NCBI GenBank assembly: GCA_022826945.1
Contig: JAJDTY010000047.1
Location: 1 to 64,000, forward strand
Reading direction: 5' to 3'
From: Candidatus Binatia bacterium
GTDB taxonomy: Bacteria > Desulfobacterota > Binatia > Bin18
Length of the DNA stretch: 64,000 bases
The notes under the pieces are model-generated. The model did not search any database, was not told the origin of the DNA, and worked only from the letters and a program-made list of their open reading frames with translations. Made by a program: the position numbers and the translations under genes. Positions 16,655-25,178 of this stretch are shown piece by piece. How positions within the stretch are numbered: position 1 is the first letter of the stretch; the number at the start of each line of letters is the position of its first letter.

Positions 16655-16750
16655 AACGGCGCGAGATGGGCCGGACGCTCAAAGGAGATCGGTATGGTCT
16701 TTAACGGCGTGAGATGGGCCGGACGCCCAAAGGAGATCGGTATGGTCTTT
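16655..16750 (+). repeat. 48-bp tandem direct repeat with RBS and ATG in each copy
   Basis: Two head-to-tail copies, 16655-16702 and 16703-16750, differ at two positions. Each holds AAAGGAGATCGGT followed by ATGGTC. The 48-base period keeps the reading frame. It lies in the leader region of the LLM monooxygenase at 16809. Confidence 0.9.
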
Positions 16751-16777
16751 CTCGATAGCGGTGTCTCAGGAATCTGA
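16694..16777 (+). CDS. Possible 27-aa leader peptide in the tandem repeat
   Basis: ATG at 16694 follows AAAGGAG by a proper distance and reads MVFNGVRWAGRPKEIGMVFL..., ending at TGA 16775-16777, 31 bases before the ATG of the SsuD-like gene. The peptide starts in repeat copy 1 and passes in frame through copy 2, where a second RBS-ATG offers an internal start. It could be a translated upstream ORF controlling the next gene, or simply a duplicated start region of a lost gene. Nothing shows that it is made. Confidence 0.35.
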   Translation: MVFNGVRWAGRPKEIGMVFLDSGVSGI

Positions 16778-16808
16778 GAGGCATAACCAGATTAAGAGGT
16801 TGAATCAC

Positions 16809-17846
16809 ATGGAAAACCCGTCAATCGATAAAATGCGCCTGGGCTTCTGGACGCCAGTGTATGGCAATTGGATCATCTCAAAAGATCCAGACACGATGGA
16901 TGCCTCATTTGAGTATACCAAGCGCCTGACACTGCTGGCCGAAGAGCTGAGCTTTGCCACCGTGCTGCTGGCTGAGCATACGTTTAATCCGTTTGGCCCT
17001 GAGCTGAATCAGCAGGACGCGTGGACGACCAGTGCGGCCTTGGCCGCGATTACCAAGAACATTGAACTCATGCCGGCCGTGCGTCCGGCCTTTAAGCATC
17101 CGGCAACAGTGGCCAAGATGGCCTGTAGTATTGACGAGATTAGTGGTGGCCGCGCCGCGCTGAACCTTGTGACTGGCTGGTGGCAACGTGAATGGGAGGC
17201 GATGGGATTACCACCCATGCCGCACGATGATCGCTATGTCCGATCTGAAGAATTTCTCACCATTCTCAAAGGACTGTGGACCCAGCAGCATTTTAGTTTT
17301 GAAGGACGCTATTATCAGATCGACGATATTACCCTGGTCCCGCCTCCCCTTCGCAAACCACATCCGACCATTTACTTTGGTGGAGAGTCTGACGTGGCTC
17401 AGCGTTTGGCGGCAAAACTCGCTGATGTGTATCTCATAAACGGACGGCCAGTAGATGAAACAAAGACATTGGTCGATCAGGTTCGTGCCTCTGCGGCAGA
17501 ACAGGGCCGTGAGGTCCAGTTTGGTATAAGCGCGTTCGTGATCTGCCGTGACTCAACGACAGCGGCGCAAGAAGAACACGCCCGGCTGCATAGCCTACGC
17601 TATGAAGAACGGATCGCTGGCGTTGACCGGAAAGCTGTCATGACTCGGACGTACGGATACGCAGTCGGCCATATTGGTACAAACGGCGGAACAGCAGCCG
17701 GCATGGTGGGTACTCCCCAACAGGTCGCCGATCAGTTCCGCGCCTTTCAAGACATTGGCGTGACCACTTTTCTCCTCCAGTTTCATCCCATGTTGGAAGA
17801 GATGGAACGCTTTGGAGAATATGTTATGCCGCGTCTGTGTGTGTAA
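16809..17846 (+). CDS. SsuD/SfnG-like FMNH2-dependent monooxygenase
   Basis: 345 aa from ATG at 16809 (AAGAGG upstream; an in-frame GTG lies at 16761). Luciferase-like TIM barrel with the alkanesulfonate/dimethylsulfone monooxygenase pattern: 'RLGFWTPVYGNWIIS', 'MPAVRPAFKHPATVAKMACSIDEISGGRAALNLVTGWW', 'DDRYVRSEEFLTILKGLW', 'PHPTIYFGGESDVAQRLAAKLADVYLINGRP', 'GTPQQVADQF'. Such enzymes use reduced FMN from a partner reductase to cleave C-S bonds. Together with the SfnB-like genes at 1-1752 it hints at organosulfur use. The GGESD-A--LAA--ADVYL segment separates it from the F420-type LLM genes elsewhere in the window. Confidence 0.86.
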   Translation: MENPSIDKMRLGFWTPVYGNWIISKDPDTMDASFEYTKRLTLLAEELSFATVLLAEHTFNPFGPELNQQDAWTTSAALAAITKNIELMPAVRPAFKHPATVAKMACSIDEISGGRAALNLVTGWWQREWEAMGLPPMPHDDRYVRSEEFLTILKGLWTQQHFSFEGRYYQIDDITLVPPPLRKPHPTIYFGGESDVAQRLAAKLADVYLINGRPVDETKTLVDQVRASAAEQGREVQFGISAFVICRDSTTAAQEEHARLHSLRYEERIAGVDRKAVMTRTYGYAVGHIGTNGGTAAGMVGTPQQVADQFRAFQDIGVTTFLLQFHPMLEEMERFGEYVMPRLCV

Positions 17847-17866
17847 CGGAACGCTTCTGTCTCGTT

Positions 17867-18868
17867 TTATTCTCCCGGCGCTGCTCGAATCGGCAGCGCT
17901 AGCGGACGGATCGGCGAGCCGGTTGCGCCGCGTATTTTGATCGGCGCTGCGATAAAGGCAAATTCATAGATTTTGTCTTTGGCCAAGTCCTCCAGCCACA
18001 GCAGCTCAAGGAGACACACTCCCCGTTCTGCAAACAGATAGACGTGCACACTGTCTTTTGCCATAGGAAATTTTTCGACTCCCATATTGTCCGCACCGAG
18101 AATGACCGCTCCGTTATCGACCAGCCAGGTGGCACTTTCTTTGGTAATACCCGGGTCGTTATGCACGAACTTTTTGGGGTCAGGCCAGACCGTCATGCGT
18201 CCGGTGCGGATTAAAACCGCATCATTCTTCTGTAGACGGATGCCTTGTTTCTTCATCACTCGCTGAAGGTCTTCGACCGTAATCTCATACGAAGGCGGTA
18301 GCATGTCCACGCCCTGCTCTCCCGCAACATCAATCAGAATCCCGCGAGTGATAATTGGCGGGATGGCATCCGCACCGGCCTTGGTCCAGCCCTTGTCGCT
18401 CAAATAGGTCGAGGCGTCGTAGCCATTAAAAATTTTCTCGCCTCGTCCGAGGTGATTCAGCGCGTCAATATGGGTCCCCGTATGAGCGGACAGGGTATAG
18501 GCATCATCGTATAAGGCGAGGTTGGGCGGACCGCCGGCCGGGGCCAATTGCTCGACCCGCATCCCGCGCGGCGTATGCGTCATCCACATATGAAACGGCG
18601 GGTCGCCCAACCCGAAGTCGGCCAGGCCGGGCATCCCCACGAAGTTCTCAACGCTGAGGTCATAGGTTTTGCCGCTACTGATACGTTGCAAGACGGCCAG
18701 GGTATTGGCCTCGGTTAATTCGTTGAGGACGCCGATTTCATCGTCCGGACCATACGGACTCTTGGCTACATCGTCGGCTTGAGCGCTGGACCAAGTGAGG
18801 AGGAAGACAAACACACTCGATACAAATCTTGCTTGAAGACCGGCCCACCATATCTTTTCCGTGCCCAT
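17867..18868 (-). CDS. Exported cyclase-family hydrolase (KynB/PF04199-like)
   Basis: 333 aa. A signal peptide (basic start, hydrophobic 14-28, ending near S-A-Q-A) precedes the mature domain. The metal motif HTGTHID is at 129-135 with a further His in 'DALNHLG'. 'GILIDVAGEQGVDMLPPSYEITVEDLQ', 'DAVLIRTGRM' and 'GAVILGADNMGVEKFP' are typical of the kynurenine-formamidase-like cyclase family, which hydrolyses aryl formamides, isatin or related ring amides. Periplasmic location is inferred from the signal peptide. It converges with the SsuD-like gene. Confidence 0.85.
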   Translation of the reverse strand: MGTEKIWWAGLQARFVSSVFVFLLTWSSAQADDVAKSPYGPDDEIGVLNELTEANTLAVLQRISSGKTYDLSVENFVGMPGLADFGLGDPPFHMWMTHTPRGMRVEQLAPAGGPPNLALYDDAYTLSAHTGTHIDALNHLGRGEKIFNGYDASTYLSDKGWTKAGADAIPPIITRGILIDVAGEQGVDMLPPSYEITVEDLQRVMKKQGIRLQKNDAVLIRTGRMTVWPDPKKFVHNDPGITKESATWLVDNGAVILGADNMGVEKFPMAKDSVHVYLFAERGVCLLELLWLEDLAKDKIYEFAFIAAPIKIRGATGSPIRPLALPIRAAPGE

Positions 18869-19018
18869 TTTTGTCCTCCTGTTGCTTTACAGCGATAGGT
18901 CTCAAGAGCGTATGGGAGTTCGTACGCCCCTACAACCAACGTCTTCCTTGACACTCAACACACGACAGAGCTAGGGTCCGGCTCAGGGGACATCCATCCA
19001 AGTCGAAAGGAGAAAGTT

Positions 19019-20227
19019 ATGCCCGACGTGGTAACTGGCGATGATTTGAGGGCGGCGCGACGACCGCTATCTCAAGCCTCCATGCTCCCGCCCGCCTGTT
19101 ACACCTCGCCCGAATTTTATGCGCAAGAAGTCGAGCGTATTTTCTTGAAAGAATGGCTCTGCGTCGGACGGACAGACCAGGTAGAGGGGCCAGGAGATTT
19201 TTTTACGCTGATGCTGCTGGGCGAGCGCCTGATTGTTGTCCGAGATGAGGACAATCAGGTTCGGGTGTTATCGAATGTCTGTCGGCATCGCGCCACTCAA
19301 GTGGTGGAAGGACATGGGAACCTCCCCCGGTTTGAGTGCCCCTATCATGGCTGGACCTACTCGCTGAAAGGCGAGCTCATTGGTGCGCCCGAGATGCAAC
19401 GCACCGACAACTTTGACAAAGAACAGTGTCATTTGGCTGCGCCGCGGGTCGAGACCTGGGAGGGCTTTGTCTTCGTCAATTTCGATCAGCAGGCTGCGCC
19501 GCTTGGACCGAGACTGGCTCCCCTCTCGCAGCGCCTCCAGCACTACAAGCTGAGCGAGATGCGTACCGTGAAAACGATGGTCTATGAGGGCAACTGGAAC
19601 TGGAAGATCATGGTGGAGAACTATATGGAAGGCTATCATGTGCTCGGCTTGCACAAAGGGCCGCACGATGTGATGCCCGTCCATTCGATCCATGATGCCT
19701 CACGCCAGGGTTACAACTTTCACGTTGAACCGCACAATGAGGCGTTTGGGATCATCTGGGGAGATTTTGCTGCGCCGGGGGCAACGTTTTATTCCCCTGG
19801 GGTGACGGAGGCTGAGCCAGGCAAGACGGAATGGCTGCCTTCGCCGTTTCCGCTGATCGAAGGCCTCTCTGCAGAAGAGCGCCTGCGTGGAGACTTTATC
19901 AATGTCTACCCAACCCATCTCCTCACACCGTTGCCGGATGGTATGTTTTACGGACAGATTCTGCCCCAAGCGGCTGACCGCATTACGTGGAGCCTGTCGC
20001 TGTGCTTCCCCCCGGAGACCTTAGAAATGCCCGGCTTTGAGCAACACCTGGCCCACGCGGTTGAGGGGGTCGAGTTCATCAACTCACAGGATATGTGGGC
20101 GTGCGAGTCGGTCCAGCGCGGGTTGGCATCGCGCATGGCGCAGCCCGGACGCTACTGTCACCTCGAAGAATGTATTCATCAACTGGCGCAATACGTCATG
20201 GATAAAGTCCTGGACACACGAGCCTGA
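19019..20227 (+). CDS. Rieske [2Fe-2S] aromatic-ring-hydroxylating oxygenase, alpha subunit
   Basis: 402 aa. Rieske ligands are Cys88-x-His90 and Cys107-x2-His110 ('[10 protein letters not shown]', 'CPYHGWTY'). The iron-site helix '[15 protein letters not shown]' gives His207 and His212, with Glu204 where the bridging Asp usually sits. '[21 protein letters not shown]' near the C-terminus supplies the likely third ligand Asp and the conserved E--Q-GL. It probably hydroxylates an aromatic or quaternary-amine-like substrate; no dedicated reductase is nearby. It is the first gene of a six-gene operon; AAAGGAG precedes ATG 19019. Confidence 0.9.
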   Translation: MPDVVTGDDLRAARRPLSQASMLPPACYTSPEFYAQEVERIFLKEWLCVGRTDQVEGPGDFFTLMLLGERLIVVRDEDNQVRVLSNVCRHRATQVVEGHGNLPRFECPYHGWTYSLKGELIGAPEMQRTDNFDKEQCHLAAPRVETWEGFVFVNFDQQAAPLGPRLAPLSQRLQHYKLSEMRTVKTMVYEGNWNWKIMVENYMEGYHVLGLHKGPHDVMPVHSIHDASRQGYNFHVEPHNEAFGIIWGDFAAPGATFYSPGVTEAEPGKTEWLPSPFPLIEGLSAEERLRGDFINVYPTHLLTPLPDGMFYGQILPQAADRITWSLSLCFPPETLEMPGFEQHLAHAVEGVEFINSQDMWACESVQRGLASRMAQPGRYCHLEECIHQLAQYVMDKVLDTRA

Positions 20228-20252
20228 AACAGGCGCAGGAGAAGGAGGGTAT

Positions 20253-21134
20253 ATGGCCACAAAGGACATCAAGCTTGCCTATGGCATTGACGTGGACGCG
20301 GTCGGCGGCTGGCTGGGATCGTACGGAGGAGAAGACTCACCGGATGATATTTCGCGCGGTCTGTTTGCCGGCGAAATCGGTGTGCCGCGTTTGCTCAAGC
20401 TGTTTGAGAAGTATGGTATGAAGACGAGTTGGTTTATTCCTGGTCACTCAATCGAGACGTTTCCAGAACAGACCCACATGATTGTTGAGGCCGGACACGA
20501 GGTCGGCGCGCATGGCTACTCCCATGAGAACCCCATCGCCATGACACCCCAGCAGGAGGAAGACGTCCTGCTCAAAACTATCGGCCTGATCGAGGAAAAG
20601 TCAGGCAGCCGTCCGTCCGGCTATGTGGCTCCCTGGTGGGAGTTCTCGAACGTGACCAACGAACTCCTGCTCAAACACGGCTTCCGCTATGACCACAGTC
20701 TGATGCATAATGACTTCCATCCCTATTATGTTCGGGTCGGCGATACCTGGACCAATATCGACTATTCCAAGCCGGCGGCAGAGTGGATGAAGCCGCTCAT
20801 GCGCGGTGAAGAAACCGACTTGGTCGAGATTCCGGCCAATTGGTATCTCGACGACCTGCCGCCCATGATGTTCATCAAAAAATCGCCCAATAGCCACGGC
20901 TTTGTGAATCCCCGCGACATTGAACAGATGTGGCGGGATCAGTTCGACTGGATCTATCGCGAGTACGACTACGCCGTCTTCACCATGACCATCCATCCGG
21001 ACGTGAGCGGCCGCCCGCAGGTGCTGATGATGCACGAGCGCCTGATTGAATATTTCAACAGTCACGCTGGCGTGAGCTGGGCCACATTTTCGGAGATCGC
21101 GGCGGACTTCGCCCACCGTCAGCCGCGTCAATAG
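20253..21134 (+). CDS. NodB/polysaccharide-deacetylase-fold hydrolase
   Basis: 293 aa from ATG at 20253 (GAAGGAGGG). '[22 protein letters not shown]' carries the motif-1 Asp region, '[25 protein letters not shown]' the metal His pair, and '[28 protein letters not shown]' motif 3. This subgroup of the NodB superfamily lies close to allantoinase PuuE-like enzymes and may hydrolyse a C-N bond in a small molecule rather than a polysaccharide. There is no signal peptide. It is 25 bases after the Rieske gene, in the same operon as a second NodB-fold protein. Confidence 0.86.
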   Translation: MATKDIKLAYGIDVDAVGGWLGSYGGEDSPDDISRGLFAGEIGVPRLLKLFEKYGMKTSWFIPGHSIETFPEQTHMIVEAGHEVGAHGYSHENPIAMTPQQEEDVLLKTIGLIEEKSGSRPSGYVAPWWEFSNVTNELLLKHGFRYDHSLMHNDFHPYYVRVGDTWTNIDYSKPAAEWMKPLMRGEETDLVEIPANWYLDDLPPMMFIKKSPNSHGFVNPRDIEQMWRDQFDWIYREYDYAVFTMTIHPDVSGRPQVLMMHERLIEYFNSHAGVSWATFSEIAADFAHRQPRQ

Positions 21135-21149
21135 TGCATTGGAGGAAGT

Positions 21150-22175
21150 ATGCAGTTTGCAAAGCTTGGCAACACTGGAATAACCGTATCGCGGCTCTGT
21201 CTCGGCTGTATGAGCTATGGCGGCGGTCCGCAGCCCGACTGGGCGATGCCGCGCGACTGGGCCCTGGGTCAGAACGAAGCGCGCGAGCATTTCGTCGTGG
21301 CCCTAGAGGCCGGCATAAACTTCTTCGATACCGCCGATGTCTACTCGATCGGCCTGAGTGAGGAGATCACCGGACACTGGCTGGGGGAGATGGCTTCACG
21401 CGATGACATTGTCGTTGCCACTAAAGTCTGGGGCAAGATGGGGCCCGGACCAAATCGTGGCGGGCTGAGCCGTAAGCATATTATTGAGGCGTGCGAGCAT
21501 TCTCTGCGTCGTCTCAAGATGGATTATATCGACCTGTACCAGATTCACCGCTGGGATTTTTCCACTCCCATTGAAGAAACCCTGGAAGCGTTGGACAGCC
21601 TCGTGCGCGGTGGCAAGGTGCGCTATTTGGGCGCGAGTAGCATGGCGGCCTGGCAGTTTTCCAAGGCTCTCTATGAAGCCAAGGAACAGGGCTGGCACCG
21701 TTTCGTGACCATGCAGAACCACTACAATCTGATCTATCGGGAGGAAGAGCGGGAGATGAATCCGCTGTGTATCGACCAGGGCGTGGCGCTCATTCCGTGG
21801 AGTCCGCTGGCCCGAGGCTTCTTCGCCGGGAACCGTCAGCCCGAGGGTGGCACGGCACTGACCAAGCGTGCAGAAACCGACGCATTTGCCCATAGGAATT
21901 ATTTTCGTGAGAACGATTTCGTTGTTGCCGCGACAGTGGAAAAGGTCGCCGAACAGCGGGGTGTCACACCGACCCAGATTGCCTGTGCCTGGATACTCCA
22001 GGCGCCGGGCGTCACAGCGCCCATAATCGGAGCCACGCAGATTCATCATCTGGAGGAGCTCTTTGCCGCTGTCGATATGGAACTGAGCGATGAGGAAGTC
22101 GCGACGCTCGAAGCGCCATATCAGCCCCATCCCATCCTGGGGCATGAGCAGCCACACCCGGCCAAGATGGTGTAA
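21150..22175 (+). CDS. Aldo/keto reductase
   Basis: 341 aa. The AKR tetrad is present: Asp and Tyr in 'FFDTADVYSIGLSEE', Lys in 'VVATKVWG', His in 'DLYQIHRWD'. 'FVTMQNHYNLIYREEEREM' and 'CIDQGVALIPWSPLARGFFAG' are typical of the AKR11/YajO-like group, and 'GATQIHHLEELFAAVDMELSDEE' closes the NADPH site. It reduces a carbonyl or oxidises an alcohol made by the upstream oxygenase. The start is 15 bases after the NodB-like gene, with GGAGG upstream. Confidence 0.92.
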   Translation: MQFAKLGNTGITVSRLCLGCMSYGGGPQPDWAMPRDWALGQNEAREHFVVALEAGINFFDTADVYSIGLSEEITGHWLGEMASRDDIVVATKVWGKMGPGPNRGGLSRKHIIEACEHSLRRLKMDYIDLYQIHRWDFSTPIEETLEALDSLVRGGKVRYLGASSMAAWQFSKALYEAKEQGWHRFVTMQNHYNLIYREEEREMNPLCIDQGVALIPWSPLARGFFAGNRQPEGGTALTKRAETDAFAHRNYFRENDFVVAATVEKVAEQRGVTPTQIACAWILQAPGVTAPIIGATQIHHLEELFAAVDMELSDEEVATLEAPYQPHPILGHEQPHPAKMV

Positions 22176-22186
22176 GGAGGTGGTCC

Positions 22187-23119
22187 GTGCAACTTATCGA
22201 TAAAGACGTCCCCGGTCCGAAGCGTGACTTTGTCGGTTATGGTGGGCGGCCACCGAAGGTGGCCTGGCCGGATAACGCCAAGGTCGCCGTGAATCTGGTG
22301 GTGAATTATGAAGAGGGCTCCGAGTATGCCAAGCCGGCCGGCGACGAGCGCAACGAAGGGCTGGCCGAGATCAACTATGCCCTTGATAAAAAATATCGGG
22401 ACCTCGCGACCGAGTCGGTCTATGAATACGGCAGCCGGGCCGGAATCTGGCGGCTCATGCGCCTGTTCGACGAATATAAAATTCAGGTGACATTTTTTGC
22501 CTGCGCGGTCGCCTTGGAGCGGAATCCCGAAGTGGGCGAGTGGATCGCCGCGAGTGGTCACGAGCCATGTTCCCACGGCTGGCGCTGGAGCGAGCACTGG
22601 CGACTGAGCCGGGAAGAAGAGCAACAGCATATGCAGTGGGCTATCGAGTCGATTCAGAAGACGTGCGGCGAGCGCCCGCTGGGCTGGTACTGTCGTTACG
22701 GGCCGAGCGTCCATACCCGAGAACTCATCGTCGCCGAAGGTGGCTTTGTATATGATGCGGACGCCTATAACGACGACCTGCCGTATTTCACCCAAGTCGG
22801 GGACACCCAACATCTGATCGTGCCGTACTCTTTCACCTATAACGACGCGCGTTATGTCCTGCCTCAGGGCTATGGCAGCCCAACGGATTTCTTTGAGTCA
22901 TGTAAGCGTGGCCTGGACGAACTCTCAGCAGAAGGTGAGGCCGGCTATCCCAAGATGATGTCCATCGGCCTCCATCCACGTATTGTCGGTCAGGCTGGCC
23001 GGACGTCGGGACTGCGCGAGTTTATCGAATACGCCCTGGACAAAGGCGGAGTGTGGATGACGCGGCGCATCGATATTGCCCGCTGGTGGCTGGCTCATCA
23101 CCAGGAATTCCAACGCTAG
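22187..23119 (+). CDS. PuuE-type allantoinase-like/polysaccharide deacetylase family protein
   Basis: 310 aa, GTG start at 22187 directly after AAGGAGGTGG. 'RDFVGYGGRPPKVAWPDNAKVAVNLVVNYEEGSE' is the characteristic opening of cofactor-type PuuE allantoinases and HpPgdA-like proteins. 'YGSRAGIWRLMRLFDEYKIQVTFFACAVALE' and 'GHEPCSHGWRWSEHW' follow. It probably hydrolyses a cyclic ureide or amide in the cytoplasm. It overlaps functionally with the dihydropyrimidinase two genes downstream and is 11 bases after the aldo/keto reductase. Confidence 0.88.
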   Translation: MQLIDKDVPGPKRDFVGYGGRPPKVAWPDNAKVAVNLVVNYEEGSEYAKPAGDERNEGLAEINYALDKKYRDLATESVYEYGSRAGIWRLMRLFDEYKIQVTFFACAVALERNPEVGEWIAASGHEPCSHGWRWSEHWRLSREEEQQHMQWAIESIQKTCGERPLGWYCRYGPSVHTRELIVAEGGFVYDADAYNDDLPYFTQVGDTQHLIVPYSFTYNDARYVLPQGYGSPTDFFESCKRGLDELSAEGEAGYPKMMSIGLHPRIVGQAGRTSGLREFIEYALDKGGVWMTRRIDIARWWLAHHQEFQR

Positions 23120-23149
23120 TACACCCCATTTCAGCAAAGGAGAGAGCGG

Positions 23150-23644
23150 ATGGACAACGAATGGATGGAAAAACTGGCGATTCAGGAACTCTTTGCCCGC
23201 TATGCTCACGCTATTGACGATCTCAATCCTGAAGCCTGGGTTGAATGCTTTACGCCGGACGGGGTGTTTCAGGTTGGGACGCGCGCTATGCGTGGCCAGG
23301 CGGCCCTGCGCGGCTACGCCGATGTTCACGTCCTGGAAATTCGCTGCCGGCATATGATGGCCAACTTTCTGTATGAGGTGAACGGAGACGAAGCCACCGG
23401 CCAGTGCAGTATGCTGGCAACGCTGGCGACGGTCGGTGGATACAAGATATTCGCCCAGGGCCGTTATGTTGATCGCTTGGTTAAACACGAGGGTGAATGG
23501 CGTATTGCCCACCGGAAAGTCGAGACCGACCAACTCGCTTCTAATCCTACCGGGATTACGAGCATCGCCGACTCTGACGTTGCCGCGCTGGTCCAATCAT
23601 TGGTAGACGCGGCCCGAGAACTCGGGGAAAGAGTGCCGGTGTAA
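23150..23644 (+). CDS. SnoaL-like (NTF2-fold) protein
   Basis: 164 aa, alpha+beta cone fold of the SnoaL_4/NTF2-like superfamily: 'EKLAIQELFARYAHAIDDLNPEAWVECFTPDGVFQVG', 'AALRGYADVHV', 'RHMMANFLYEVNGDEATGQCSM' and 'GRYVDRLVKHEGEWRIAHRKVETD'. Members act as small isomerases, dehydratases or hydroxylase beta subunits. Here it could be a beta-type partner for the Rieske protein or a hydratase; the sequence does not decide. AAAGGAGAGAG precedes ATG 23150. Confidence 0.85.
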   Translation: MDNEWMEKLAIQELFARYAHAIDDLNPEAWVECFTPDGVFQVGTRAMRGQAALRGYADVHVLEIRCRHMMANFLYEVNGDEATGQCSMLATLATVGGYKIFAQGRYVDRLVKHEGEWRIAHRKVETDQLASNPTGITSIADSDVAALVQSLVDAARELGERVPV

Positions 23645-23668
23645 ACCGCGGCTTCAAAGGAGGGACGT

Positions 23669-25036
23669 ATGGATCTCGTGATTCGGAACGGAACGGTCGT
23701 GACGGCGAGTGATATTGCACAAGCCGACGTGGGCGTTGAAGGTGGCAAGATCAAGCACATCGGTCAAGGGTTAGGACCGGCGGCAAAGGAAATTGATGCC
23801 ACCGGGAAATACCTCTTTCCCGGCGGTGTTGATGTCCACACTCATGTTGACATTGAGCTGATGGGCCATCGCTCGGTTGACGATTTTTACTCCGGGACCG
23901 TGGCCGCGGCGTGTGGCGGTGTCACCACCATTGTCGATTACGCCTTTCCCGAGGCGGGCCAGTCGATTCAGAGCAGCGTCGAAGCCTGGGAGGAGAAAGC
24001 CAAGGACAAATCCATTATCGACTATGGCATCCACCCGGTCATCCTGGAGCCGACTCAGCAGATTATTGATGAAATGGCCGACGCGATTGCTGAAGGCCAT
24101 ACCAGCTTCAAGCTGTTCATGATCGGCATGGCCCGTTTTGACGAGCTGGCGGCCGACTACCTCAAGGTTATGGCCCAGGCCGGCAAGCATGGTGCGCTGA
24201 CCAATGTCCACGCCGAAGACCAGTGCCTGATCAGCTATCTGTGCGAACAAATGACGGCCGAGGGCAAGCTGGGTCCAAAACATTTCCCCGACTCTCGGCC
24301 CCGCGAGTCCGAGGGCCTAGCGGTGCAACGCGCACTCAGCATGGCCAGGTACGCCGAGGCTCCCATCTATTTAGTCCATCTGTCATGTGAGGAAGCCCTG
24401 GCTCCGATTCGTCAGGCCCGCGCCCACGGCCAGGTCATCTACGGCGAAACCCGACCGCTCTATCTGCATCTCTCGCGCGAACGCTTTGAAGAGCAGGACG
24501 CCGAACGCTATGTTGGCTGGCCGCCGCTGCGAGAAGCGTCTCAAATGCAAGTCATGTGGGATGGCTTGCGCAACGATAATCTGCAAACCGTGGCCACGGA
24601 CCACTGCGGCTGGAACCTGGCTCAGAAAAAAGCGGGCAAGACCGTAGACGAATTGCTACCCGGCATGTCCAACCTTGAAACCCTGATCCCCATGCTCTAC
24701 TCCGAGGGTGTCGGCCAAGGGAAATTGTCGCTCAACCGCTTTGTCGAAGTGAGCGCCACCAACCCGGCCAAGCTATTTGGTCTCTATCCCCAGAAGGGTA
24801 CGATCTCGGTGGGGTCGGATGCCGACATCGTGATCTTTGATACAGAGAAAGACGTCACCATCCGTCATCGCAATATGCACTCGCGGGCCGACTATGAGCT
24901 GTATGAAGGCTTTCAGGTAACGGGCTGGCCAACGCACACGCTCTCGCGGGGAGAGGTGATTGTGGAAAACGGGGCGGTGTTAGGAAACGCAGGCAGGGGG
25001 CAACTGCTGAAAAGGAAGCGCTTTACGCCGCTATAG
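23669..25036 (+). CDS. Dihydropyrimidinase/D-hydantoinase
   Basis: 455 aa, usual length. All cyclic-amidohydrolase metal ligands are seen: His57-x-His59 ('DVHTHVD'), carbamylated Lys148 ('TSFKLFM'), His181 ('NVHAED'), His237 ('LVHLSC') and Asp311 ('ATDHCG'). It reversibly opens dihydropyrimidine or 5-substituted hydantoin rings in the cytoplasm. It is the last gene of the operon 19019-25036, 24 bases after the SnoaL-like gene. With two NodB-fold hydrolases and a Rieske oxygenase upstream, ring oxidation followed by ureide hydrolysis is a reasonable pathway model. It is also known as hydA or dht in other organisms; the exact substrate is not predictable. Confidence 0.93.
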   Translation: MDLVIRNGTVVTASDIAQADVGVEGGKIKHIGQGLGPAAKEIDATGKYLFPGGVDVHTHVDIELMGHRSVDDFYSGTVAAACGGVTTIVDYAFPEAGQSIQSSVEAWEEKAKDKSIIDYGIHPVILEPTQQIIDEMADAIAEGHTSFKLFMIGMARFDELAADYLKVMAQAGKHGALTNVHAEDQCLISYLCEQMTAEGKLGPKHFPDSRPRESEGLAVQRALSMARYAEAPIYLVHLSCEEALAPIRQARAHGQVIYGETRPLYLHLSRERFEEQDAERYVGWPPLREASQMQVMWDGLRNDNLQTVATDHCGWNLAQKKAGKTVDELLPGMSNLETLIPMLYSEGVGQGKLSLNRFVEVSATNPAKLFGLYPQKGTISVGSDADIVIFDTEKDVTIRHRNMHSRADYELYEGFQVTGWPTHTLSRGEVIVENGAVLGNAGRGQLLKRKRFTPL

Positions 25037-25125
25037 GAGGGGGACCCCGGCCGTCCTGATGACTACAGCGCCTGGGCGGTTGTTATAGTGCAAACGGGGA
25101 GGAGGATGGTTGCGTCTCCGCTTGC

Positions 25126-25170
25126 CTTGTCCCTCTCACCCCAGCCCTCTCCCTCCGGGGGAGAGGGCCA
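25126..25170. repeat. REP-like intergenic palindrome
   Basis: GCCCTCTCCC (25144-25153) pairs with GGGGAGAGGGC (25158-25168) after a CTCACCCCA lead. Sequences of this type are dispersed in many bacterial genomes. It lies between two convergent operons and may also serve as a bidirectional terminator, though no T-run follows. Confidence 0.6.
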
Positions 25171-25178
25171 AATATCGA

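Noticed and set aside
16655-16750. CRISPR-like repeat
   Set aside because: Only two units, directly abutting with no spacers, and with an RBS-ATG in each; a tandem duplication.
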